From Schistosoma haematobium (Eukaryota > Platyhelminthes > Trematoda > Strigeidida > Schistosomatidae): a stretch of DNA of 64,000 bases. This document shows, in pieces, positions 21,401 to 33,400 of this stretch. The DNA lies in contig NC_067195.1 of the NCBI RefSeq assembly GCF_000699445.3, positions 51,502,465 to 51,566,464 of the forward strand. The letters are read 5' to 3'. The position numbers and the translations under genes were made by a program. Position 1 is the first letter of the stretch. Each line of letters begins with the position of its first letter. The notes beneath the pieces were generated by a model. The model made no database searches and was not told the origin of the DNA. It saw only the letters and a program-made list of their open reading frames with translations.

Positions 21401-24400
21401 TTCTAAGGCATCTGTGGTCAAATACAAGTAGCTTACGAGTGTCTTCTACTCCTGATGGCCATGTTTCGCTGCCGTAAAGTAAAACAGAACGGACTACCGC
21501 GCAGTATACTCGTCCTTTTATTGATAGACGGATATCTCGCCTTCGCCATAGGTGACGCAAGTTGGCAAAAGCCAAGCAAGCTTTTCGAATCCGTGCTGAG
21601 ATTTCGTCGGACATCAACCCATTAGGGCTGATCAGACTTCCAAGATAAGTGAAGTAGTCAACGCGTTCGACTACTTCACTCCCTATCCTTAGTTCAGGTG
21701 TTGAAGGAGGCCAGTCCTAAAGCAACAACTTACATTTAGGGGGAGAGAAGCACGTTCCAAACATTCTGGGCATTGTTGCTCAGTGCTGTTAAAAGACTGC
21801 ATTTTCTCAGCATCGTCACCAAACAGGACTATATCATCTGCGTATTCTAAGTCGATAAGTGGACCTCCTGGATGGAGATCAATACCCGAGAATTCAGTCG
21901 ACGAGAATGTTATTTCCATCAGTAGATCTATGATGAAGTTAAACAAAAATGGAGAAAATGGACAGCCTTGACGGACACCACTTGAGGTTGCAAAAGTAGA
22001 TGACAGTTCGCCATAAGCTCTGACTCGACTAGTAGTGTTCGAGTAAAGAGCCTTTACAAGGTTTATGTACTTCTGGGGTACGCCTTTCAATGGCAGACAC
22101 TGTCACAGAATCTCGCGGTCTACCGAGTCAAATGCTGCTTTTAAGTCGAGAAAGACCACCATTGTCGGACGTCGATAAGTATGCCTATGTTCTAGAACCT
22201 GACGAATGGTGAATACGTGGTCGATGCAGCCACGACCAGTTCTGAAGCCAGCTTGAGTCTCTCGTGTTTGCAGTTCACGAGTCTTAGTTAGGCGTTTGAT
22301 AATTATCGAAGCTAGTATTTTAGATATTATATTAGTTAAACTAATCCCTCTATTGTTGTCACAGGATGATCTTGACCCTTTCTTATATATTGGGACGATA
22401 AGTGATTGTGACCAGTCATGATGGAATAACGTCTAACTCCCAGATCTTAGCTAAAATATTAGTCAACCTAATCGCTAAAATTGGACCACCATCCTTAAAG
22501 ACTTCTGGAGCCAGTCCATCTGGACCAGCTGCCCTTCCTCGTTTCAGATTAACTATAGCCTTTTTAACTTCTGCTAGAGTTTGGGGACCTACTTCAATGT
22601 TCCATTCACACTGTCTAGGAATGGAGGGTAGTTGTAGAGTAGCTGAAGGCCAGCTGAACTGTTCCCTAAAGTGTTCCGCCCATCGTTCTAAACGTCTGGA
22701 CTGGGAGTAGATGAGAGTATCGTCTTTTTCCGAAATAGTCTGACTTACACTTGACTTATTAATTCCAGTTTCTTTTATTAGTCTGTAGAGCTGTCTTGTG
22801 TTCCTTATAGTCTCCGCCTTTTCCATCTCTTTTGTTTTCGTTGCCCACCACTGCTCACGGTCGTTCCTTAGACTTTTGGTTAACCTAGATCTGATTTGTT
22901 GTCGCTCTTCATCATGTTCGGAACCTGATGGGACGAGTTTGCGAGAATCTATCAGTGTGATAGACTTTGAAGAAATCCACTGGTTCTTTGTAACTCTGTG
23001 GTTTGAGTCGCTAATAGATGTCACTGCTGTTTCCACAGCTGCTTGTATGTCTTTCCAAGCAACATCTGGGTCATCCTCGTTTTCAGAACTACCTAAGTGT
23101 GACCTCAGTTGCTCCTGGAACCTACTTTTGGTTTTCTCGTTACTCAATTCAGTTCTAATGGGTCTTTTTAATGTGGCTTTTTTGCGTCCAGTGAGGCGCA
23201 AGCAGATGCGTGCCCATATTAGGGCGTGATCGGAGTCCAAGCAGGTACTCCAGAATGAGCGACAATCTTCTGCCGACCCTCTCCAACGATGACTGATGGC
23301 AATATAGTCTATTTGAGTCCATCGTTGGTTTGGTGTAGGGGGTCGCCATGTTAGACGTTGTCTCTCCTTATGCTTAAAATTTGTGTTTGCTAAAAATAAG
23401 CGATTGTCTGAGCACAGTTGCAGCAGACGGTCACCATTATTTGTTCGCTGTGCCGGAATGCTAAAATATCCACCTAAATGCCTTTCTGTTTGGTTTAAGA
23501 TACCTATCTGGGCATTAAAGTCACCTGCTACGGGTACTATGTCCGAACGTTTAGCTTTCTGAAGAACTTCAGAAAGCTTTCTGTAAAATTCACCTTTCAT
23601 TTCATCTGAGCTGCAGTCAGTGGGAGCGTAGGCAGAAACGACGAAAAGGCAACGACATGTGTCCCTATCCTTCCGAGTTCTTACGGAGCCGTTTAGCCGA
23701 ACAGCACATAGACGACTGTTGACGGGGATCCACTCTAGCAGTGCTTGTTCCGCCCTCATGCTTAGTGCTATGCCTACACCTGCCAGTCCACGAGAACTGG
23801 CCATCGGGTCACCAGATACACGGAGGGTGTATCTCGTTGGCTGTACGTTTTGCCGAGGTGAGGTCGAGTGAATGACCACACTGGAATCCTGTATGCGTGT
23901 TTCGGAGACACAGCATACATCAATGGAAAGAGACTCTAGGGTTTTAGCCAAGGAAGCCTGCTGACCGGTTTGACATAGGGTGCGTACGTTGCAGGCTCCA
24001 ATGTGTAGTTTGGAGCGAGGTTTCAGTAGACCTGAGACAGAGTTTTGAGCACTAGAATCGTTGGCTATGGTGACACTTGAGGAGGAAGCCGAAAGAGGAA
24101 GTTTAGAGTGGAAAGTCGATGTAGGAGGAATAATAGGAATTGAAGAGGAAGGTTGATTATGAATACAGTGGTCTCGAGTGCTGTTAGAGGTATGAGGGCG
24201 GTTATCACTTCCCGGTTTCCCACACCGAGGAAGGGTTCTTCTGGAGGTACCTGAAAAGGAAATCGGATTAGAGGCGGTCTCAGTGACCTGAGAGCGTGAC
24301 CGCAGTCCCCAAGGGACAACTGCTTGAGGCCGGTCGCGCACGGCCTTTTCGTGGGAGGTTTTTGACGTGTTAGCTCCGTTCTTCAAAGGGCCTTACCGCC

Positions 24401-27400
24401 GGAGACGGAAATCCGTGAGATAAGGCGAGGTGTGCATTTTTAGGGTCAACCTTTGCTAACCCCACCCCTCCTTGTGGGAAGACAGCATCGCTGTCATGCT
24501 TGTTGTCTGAAGGAAACACCTTACTGCTGTCACACCTCTGTACAGTCAGCAGTACGACTTCGCCTTCGGACCTTGGGTTCGTTGCTTTTAGTCTTACCGC
24601 TCTTCAACCGACCTGTCTGACATGGTAGGACCTTGAGGAACGGTTTTTCCAGCCAGTATAGCTTAGTTGCTTCATCACGATAGGCAAGCCCGACCACCAC
24701 GTCAAGGTAGCAACAACTAAAAATAATTTTATAACGAATGAATTCTTACTTAACATCTTTGTTTAGATGTATATTCCTTTTAAAACATCAATCAGTGGGT
24801 CAGAAAACAGTGTTTCTTTTTTAAGTTTTACGTCTTGGAATCGTTAAGAATTGAGAGAGAATATGTACTAATATGAAACTTTTTAAAGTGTTATAAGATT
24901 TAAAAAAGAAGATAACTGTTCAGTGTTTCAATCCTTTCTGCATTTACTTTGTTTGAATTGATTTATGAGATAGTGTAGTCAAAAATTCCACTAATTCATT
25001 CGTCTAAAATCAATAACTATTAATTAAATTGTTATGATTGACAAAATGTAATTGTAATTGTTTAAATAAATTACAATTTCATATATTCGTGATTTACAAT
25101 CTTATCTATTTATAGGTTTTATTAATCAGTAAATTCTTAACATATTAGAAAACATTAAAATATTCTTTGCCGGTAGATTATTACCGAAAAATAAATTCAT
25201 AAGAGTAATTAACTTCATTTTATAAATAACAAATTAAATATTGATTATTAATAACGGTTATAACAAGTGAACTAATGAATTAATCGGTTACAACAAATTG
25301 ATAAATAATATATTATCAGAATGAGGGTTTGTGAAAATTGTAGTAATTTAATAATTGAACTCATAAGTTGATTTAAGCTAGACCACTCTGATTATTTTCA
25401 CAAACCGTCATTCTGATAATAATTATTATATACTCACTAGTGACTGACTACAAGATGTGCTTCCTGGAGTCCTAGTGAGTAGCCGTGACTAGTGGAGTTC
25501 AACCGTATCTGTTATGAAGCAATTACTTACTGAAGGCAATGGTGGACGGTCGTGCAATACAGTGGACATTAGACATTAACACCGTTGGATACCGGCTCAG
25601 TGGTCTATAACTTAAGCGCGAGGCCGGTGGCCCAGGGTTCGAACCCTGGATGCGCACTGCCGAGGAGTTCCATACTGGGACGAAACAACCATCCAATGAT
25701 TTTAAGGTAGTCTAGCTTAAATAGACCTATGAATTCAACTATTAAATAATATAATAATTTTTAAAAAAGTCGTGTTTGGTTTTTTTACATAAAGAAATAA
25801 ACAAGCTCAGATCAACACATCCTGAAATGGAAAAAGTAACAATTGCAAGAAATAATGAGAATGGTTAAAAAACGGCGACCAATTTGAAAATTGAAGAAAG
25901 ACAAGAGTGTGATGAATGCAGAAATAATGATTTCTATTGATTTTAAGTAACTGCGCCTGGAGTCCCTCCGGGGGCAAAGCTGGTGGTAAACACTAATAAA
26001 ATGGTAGACACCAGTGTTGCGTCGAAAGTGGAGATGAGGTGACCGTTTTTAAAGGGTTGATTCAGGTGAATTATTATCCAACGTTATTAACATGTTATGT
26101 AAGGTAATACAAACTCCGCCTGGAGTCCCTCCGGAGGCTACTGCCGGTCCCAAGCTCGGATAAAGGAGGAGGGTTGGGCATGGGGTTAGCGTCCTCATCC
26201 CGTAGAAAACTAACTCGCTAAAAACACGCTAACCAGAAAAAATTATTCAAACCACTTAAACTCTGCCCTTAGAGTCAGAAGGTCTCCATTTATAAGAACT
26301 ATGACGCCTCATGATGAAAGCCGAATTCCTTCGAAGTTACGAGGCCGATGCCCCTTCTGACAACCAGAGCGACCATTTATTTAGGTACATGGAATGTTCG
26401 TACAATGTGGGACACCGGGAGAGCCTTCCAAATTGCTGCAGAAATGAGAAGATACAATCTAGAGGTACTTGGGATCAGTGAAACACATTGGACACAAGTT
26501 GGACAACAACGACTAACTACAGGAGAGCTCCTGTTATACTCCGGCCATGAAGAAGAAAATGCATCACATACACAAGGAGTTGCATTGATTCTGTCCAAAC
26601 AAGCGCAAAATGCGCTTATAGGATGGGAATCTCATGGACCAAGGATCATCAAAGCCTCGTTCAAAACAAAGAAAGAGGGTGTTTCAATGAACATCATCCA
26701 ATGCTATGCGCCTACCAACGACTTCAATGAAGACGCTAAAGATCAATTCTACAATAGGCTGCAGTCAATCGTCGAGAAGTGCCCAACAAAGGACCTGACC
26801 ATTCTGATGGGAGATTTCAGTGCCAAGGTTGGAACGGACAACACTGGATATGAAGACATCATGGGACGACACGGACTGGGAGAAAGAAACAAAAACGGTG
26901 AGAGATTTGCAAATCTATGTGCCTTCAATAAACTGGTCATAGGCGGCACCATATTCCCACATAAATGCATACACAAAACCACATGGACTTCACCGGATCA
27001 CTCTACACAAAACCAAATCGACCATATTTGCATCAACAAAACGTTCAGGAGGACTATAGAGGACGTGAGAACCAAGAGAGGAGCTGATATAGCATCAGAT
27101 CATCACTTACTGGTCGCCAAGATGAAATTGAGACTCAAGAAGCACTGGACGACGGGGCGGACAATATCACAAAAGTTCAATACGGCCTTTCTTCAGGATA
27201 CTAACAAACTCAACAAATTCAAGATAGTCCTCAGCAACAAGTTCCAGGCCTTTCGTGATCTACTTAATGGAGAAGGAACTACTGTGGAGAGCAACTGGAA
27301 GGGGATCAAAGAGGCAATCACTTCAACATGTCATGAGGTCCTGGGTCACAAGAAGCACCATCACAAGGAATGGATCACTGTTGATACACTGGATAAGATT

Positions 27401-30400
27401 CAAGAAAGAAGGAACAAGAAGGCAGCAATCAATACCAGTCGAACAAGAGCAGAAAAATCCAAGGCACAAGCTGAATACAGAGAAGTAAATAAACAAGTGA
27501 AGAGGAGCATCAGAACCGACAAACGTAAATATGTGGAAGATTTAGCAACGACGGCGGAAAAGGCTGCAAGAGAAGGAAACATGAGACAATTGTATGACAC
27601 GACAAAGAAACTCTCTGGAAATCGCCGCAAACCAGAACGACCAGTCAAAAGCAAGGAAGGCGAGGTAATCACCAACATTGAAGAGCAACAAAACAGGTGG
27701 GTAGAACACTTCAAAGAACTCTTGAATCGACCAGCCCCACTGAACCCACCCAATATCGAAGCAGCACCCACGGACCTCCCAATCAATGTTGGCTCACCAA
27801 CAATTGAAGAAATCAGCATGGCCATCAGACAAATCAAGAGTGGCAAAGCAGCAGGACCAGACAACATTCCAGCAGAGGCACTAAAAGTAGACGTAGCGGC
27901 AACTGCAAGGATACTCCACATTCTCTTCAATAAGATTTGGGATGAGGAACAAGTACCAAAAGACTGGAAAGAAGGACTCCTGATCAAAATACCGAAGAAA
28001 GGCGATCTCGGCAACTGTGATAACTACAGGGGCATCACTCTTCTCTCAATACCGGGAAAAGTCTTCAACAGGGTATTGTTAAACAGGATGAAGGACTGCG
28101 TAGACGCCCAACTTCGTGACTAACAGGCAGGATTCCGTAAGGATAGATTGTGTACAGACCAAATCGCAACTCTACGGATCATTGTGGAACAATCAATTGA
28201 ATGGAATTCATCACTCTACATCAACTTCATTGACTACGAAAAAGCATTTGATAGCGTGGACAGAACAACACTATGGAAACTTCTTCGACGCTACGGCGTG
28301 CCTCAGAAGATAGTCAATATCATACAGAACTCATACGATGGATTAAATTGCAAAATTGTGCATGGAGGACAGTTGACAAAGTCGTTCGAAGTGAAGACCT
28401 GTGTCAGGCAAGGCTGCTTACTCTCACCCTTTCTCTTTCTCCTGGTGATCGACTGGATCATGAAGACGTCAACGTCTGAAGGGAAGCGCGGGATACAATG
28501 GACATCTAGGATGCAGTTGGACGATCTAGACTTCGCAGATGATCTGGCCCTTCTATCCCAAACGCAACAACGAATGCAGGAGACGACCAGTGTAGCAGCA
28601 GCCTCAGCAGCAGTAGGTCTCAATATACACAAAGGGAAAAGTAAGATTCCCACAATTGATTGATCACTGGGTGGTGATCAATCTCATGCTTGTCTAGTCC
28701 CTATTAGTGCAGATCGAATGCTATCGATCATGTTGCAATGTGGCCACCAGTCTAGGTGACTCGACACTGCGGGCACTATGTATTGAGATTAGATGGTGGT
28801 TGGAGGTAGTCAACAGGAAACCCTGGACCCGGGTTTCGTGCTACTTGGCACTCGTCAGCAAGGTGTACCTGTAATCTTGAGGGAACTGGTGCTCCCTGGC
28901 GGATTCGATCTCGTGTCCCCCATACAACACAGTATGGACCAATCCAATCACAATTGACGGAGAAGATTTGGAAGATGTAAAAACTTTTATATATTTGAGC
29001 AGCATCATTTATGAACAGGGTCGATCTGATTCAAATTTGAAAGCGCGGATTGGCAAAGCAAAAGCAGCATATTTACAACTGAGGAACATCTGGAACTCAA
29101 AGCAACTGTCAACCAACACCAAGGTCAGGATTTTCAATACAAATGTCAAGACAGTCCTACTATATGGGGCAGAAACCTGGAGAACTACGAAAGCCATCAT
29201 CCAGAAAATACAGGTGTTTATTAACAATTGTCTACGCAAAATACTTCAGATCCATTGGCCGGACACTATTAGCAACAACGTACTGTGGGAGAGAACAAAC
29301 CAGATCCCAGCAGAGGAAGAAATCAGGAAGAAGCGCTGGAAGTGGATAGGACACACATTGAGGAAAGCACCCAACTGCGTCACAAGACAAGCTCTCACAT
29401 GGAATCCTGAAGGCCAAAGGAAAAGAGGAAGACCAAAGAACACATTACGCGGGGAAATGGAGATAGACATGAGAGAAATGAACAAGAATTGGATGGAACT
29501 AGAAAAGAAGGCCCAGGACAGAGTGGGTTGGAGAATGCTGGTCGGCGGCCTATGCTCCATTGGCAGTAACAGGCGTAAGTAAGTAAGTAATTGATTTTAA
29601 GTGAATAATTAGTAGATAGTGAGATAAGCTTAAAGTTTAGAGTAATTTTCTTTTTATGCTTCTAGTTTATTACAATAACCAACTTTTCGAATGGTTTTAT
29701 AAAGTGATTTATAAACTTGAACTTGATGGAGTAAGTTACTTCTTTAAGACTGTTAAGAGTCCGCGCTTGGTAAGATCCTTTTTGATAAACCGTTCATGAT
29801 ATTCGGGAATTCCACACAACTGGGTAGCTATTAGAGTACTAGTTACGATTTATCAAGGAGATCAATTTACATACTATAGAGGGTATAGTGACTTATACCA
29901 ATATATCATATGTTTGACGCTGTTCTGATATCATTCTAGACGAATATATCGCTAATTGATTAGAACATGATATTAGTAGTTTAAATAGATAGACAAAGTC
30001 ATATGGTATAGTTATCTAACTGATGATGATTTTAGTGACTAAATCGAAATATATTATTAGGACATTGGGCTTTAAATCTGTATACCATTGAGAATTATAC
30101 ATATGTTCTTTGGTAATATATAATAAGCTTAATAATGTAAAATATGTGATTAACTCAGTCAGACGGAGTACATATGAGAAACCCTACTGCTTGTACCAAA
30201 CATATATAAACGTTAAGAACTGATTTGATAAGTCGTCAGTGACTGAATGATTGATAAGTAAACACCTGGTGTTCAATAAGTCTACAGTTCTGAAAGAAAC
30301 CTTTGAAAAAATTGGTTTCTATACGGAAAAAGACGACAACATTATCATTGATTGAATTACTCGGCGATGTTTCAAATACATTGTTCTATGATTTCGTCTG

Positions 30401-33400
30401 TCAACTTATTTTGCCTGAAAAACACTGATTCTATGCATACATGAATGTTCACTAAAAGTGGAGCTGTTTTATGACGAAACGTAATAACAAACCTCTTTAT
30501 CTTTTATTCTGGATGAATTACGAAGATTAGGTGATGGAGTAGGACCGTTAACTTCAGTAACAGTGTCGTTTTGTTGTACTTTGCCTGACCAAGAGCTACC
30601 ATGATGCGTTACTACACCAGCTAAAATTGGAGACGATGTTGGTGGGATTGAAGATTTTGAGGAATGACCGGGATGTGAACTACGTGTGGAACCACGAATG
30701 GTTTTGGGACTAGTAAGTTCATGGGATTCTGGATAGGTTGTAGATTTTTGAAGAATATGATCTGTAGATCCATTGGGTATAGGACATAAAGGTTTTGATG
30801 TATTCTTTTCATCTGATGATGCTGTAGCTACACCACGCATTTCAGCCTCTTGTTTAGCTTCTTTCCAAGAGATCATTTTTTTCTCTCTCATACTTGTTCG
30901 ACGAATAGATGCACTGCAATGAAATTAAAACATAGAGTATATCCAAAATATTTCTTCAACAAAAAAATAACCGAAATATATATATGTGGAAAGTTAAAAA
31001 TGGAAGTTGATGCACTCCAGCTCAGTGATTGAAAGTTTTTTCACTCCTTATAAAATTTTCATGTTCTACATTTTGTGGTATATACAGTTATGGAAGCTCC
31101 AAACTAAACTAAAATGTCGATTTTCATTATTTCTCCGAATAAGGTCAGAATCGAATGAAAATAAACCTCTAACCATTTATTTAAAAATAATAAATCAGTA
31201 TGATGCCGCTTAAGATAAAATAAAATCATTTAAAATATATAATAATAACTTAGTATGGATTATTTTTAGTTGTGAAATATATATTTTCCTCTCAGAAGAA
31301 ATATCTCATTTTCTCTCTATTCTGTCATAAAGTTCAGTGATTACTTACAGTGGTCTTGAGTGCTTATGGCGAACTGTCATCTGCTTTTGCAACCTCAAGT
31401 GGTGTCCGTCAAGGCTGTCCACTTTCTCCATTTTTGTTTAACTTCATCATAGATCTACTGATGGAAATAACATTCTCGTCGACTGAATTCTCGGGTATTG
31501 ATCTCCATCCAGGAGGTCCACTTATCGACTTAGAATACGCAGATGATATAGTCCTGTTTGGTGACGATGCTGAGAAAATGCAGTCTTTTAACAGCACTGA
31601 GCAACAATGCCCAGAATGTTTGGAACGTGCTTCTCTCCCCCTAAATGTAAGTTGTTGCTTTAGGACTGGCCTCCTTCAACACCTGAACTAAGGATAGGGA
31701 GTGAAGTAGTCGAACGCGTTGACTACTTCACTTATCTTGGAAGTCTGATCAGCCCTAATGGGTTGATGTCCGACGAAATCTCAGCACGGATTCGAAAAGC
31801 TTGCTTGGCTTTTGCCAACTTGCGTCACCTATGGCGAAGGCGAGATATCCGTCTATCAATAAAAGGACGAGTATACTGCGCGGTAGTCCGTTCTGTTTTA
31901 CTTTACGGCAGCGAAACATGGCCATCAGGAGTAGAAGACACTCGTAAGCTACTTGTATTTGACCACAGATGCCTTAGAAATATTGCTGGCATCTGCTGGG
32001 ATCACCGGGTAAGTAATAGTGAGGTTAGACGCAGGGTATTAGGAAATGATGGTAAATCAGTTGATGAGGTTATGAATCTTCATCGACTGAGATGGTTGGG
32101 CCACGTGTTACGTATGCCTGAACACCGATTACCACGACGTGCAATGCTGACGAGTGTTGGGGATGGTTGGAAGACAGTTAGGGCCGGCCAAACCAAAACG
32201 TGGCATCAGTGCTTGAAGACACTAACTTCTAGTCTGTGCCATGTTGGTAGATGCAGACTACTTGGTTGGGGTCCGCGTGACTTTCGTAACCAATGGTTGG
32301 AGACTCTTGGTGACATGGCTCAGAATCGATCACAATGGCGTCGGTGTATACACTCTCTGTCTTCCCTTAAACTAAGAGATTAAAATCACTTCATATCTTT
32401 CTTTCTACGAACCAATTCTTTCTTCTTGTACTATATCTCTATATGCAATCTTTCTCTTATATATTACCACCGCTGACTTAACTATTTCTATGAATCCGTT
32501 GTTCATCTTGTTGTGCTAATGAGGTGTGGCAACTTGGACCGATGAATATATGTGGCTGGTCCTACGTTGTAGCTGACTGACTGATGATTACTTACAGGTT
32601 ATGGATCGTTATAAATGACTACAGTCTTTGGTTTGTTGAGTAGTATTATAATTACTGGGTAAGATAAAGGATGATTAAGTTAAACATTTTGGTATTATTG
32701 AATACTAACAATTTCCTAGTTCAGATTATATGCATAATATGCTAAATGAAAGTTCTTTTTACAAAACCTTAAACAACCCAAACAAATTTCCAAAAACCCT
32801 AATTTTAAAAAAACGTTACAAATCGGTAATTTTATGTGTAATTTATTTTTTATTAATTTAAACACATAAACATTGGTACAAGAAGGCACCAAATACATAT
32901 GCGCCACATAAATCATTTGTTTTGTGTAAGAGCTTGGATACTGCATGGGTGCCCGAACCACAGTAAGTGGCCACACTCCGAGTCTTTGACCTAGAGATCT
33001 AATCCACGAGGCAGGAGAGCAACGTTGGAAGATGCAGCCCCATGGTGGTCAGTGACCAACCATTAGCTCATACGTTATTTATTCCTTCAGGATCCTGGAG
33101 CACATGTGCATCATTAGTTTAGAATCATGGTTTTCCAACTCCACTAGGTGGACCCTCCGTGTCTACCAACCCGGTTAGATATCCGGACATTCGCTTTTCA
33201 TCTCGATTTCGTAAAGAACACCCCTGCTGTGGGTAAGAGTTGTCTGGCTGTGGCAGTATACACGTAGTCATGTGAGATCATTTCTAGAGGGAGAACTGAC
33301 TCTCCCTACCCTCGGCCGTACCAGGGCATTTGAGAGCAATTTATGTTCGTACAGATTTATAGGTTTTAACAATTGTTATTATTACGTCATATTTGATGTA

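Larger units (their letters stand above)
26348..29582 (+). pseudogene. LINE B endonuclease-reverse transcriptase ORF, broken by a stop and a SINE
   Basis: Open from 26348 to 28123 (591 aa): endonuclease ([40 protein letters not shown]), then RT ([20 protein letters not shown]). A single TAA at 28121-28123 interrupts [11 protein letters not shown], and the same frame continues to 28663 with motif [22 protein letters not shown] and catalytic FADD. The HH-C SINE then interrupts [10 protein letters not shown]. After it, 28968-29582 encodes the C-terminal region ([31 protein letters not shown]). Frames are otherwise well kept, so decay is recent. Confidence 0.92.
25949..29589 (+). mobile_element. 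LINE B: full-length RTE-like non-LTR retrotransposon
   Basis: 3.64 kb between perfect 13-bp target duplications (25936-25948 and 29590-29602). The 5' region has two copies of a CGCCTGGAGTCCCTCCGG motif about 160 bp apart (25952 and 26116). The ORF starts at 26348. The 3' end is a short (TAAG)n tandem at 29575-29589, as in RTE elements. It is inserted antisense in a PPP1R16-like intron. Confidence 0.93.
19873..30492 (-). other. 10.6-kb PPP1R16-like intron hosting two LINEs
   Basis: Carries an R2 repeat, LINE A (sense to the gene), an HH-A SINE and LINE B (antisense). 24718-25312 is AT-rich and empty. 29603-30492 shows nothing recognisable. Confidence 0.8.

Noticed and set aside
22798..23229. 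143-codon plus-strand open frame inside LINE A
   Set aside because: Antisense shadow of the endonuclease-RT coding sequence.
27400..28014. 204-codon minus-strand open frame inside LINE B
   Set aside because: Antisense shadow of the LINE B ORF.
28657..28682. Perfect 10-bp hairpin as an intrinsic terminator
   Set aside because: Eukaryotic context, no T-run; it is the end of the HH-C SINE.
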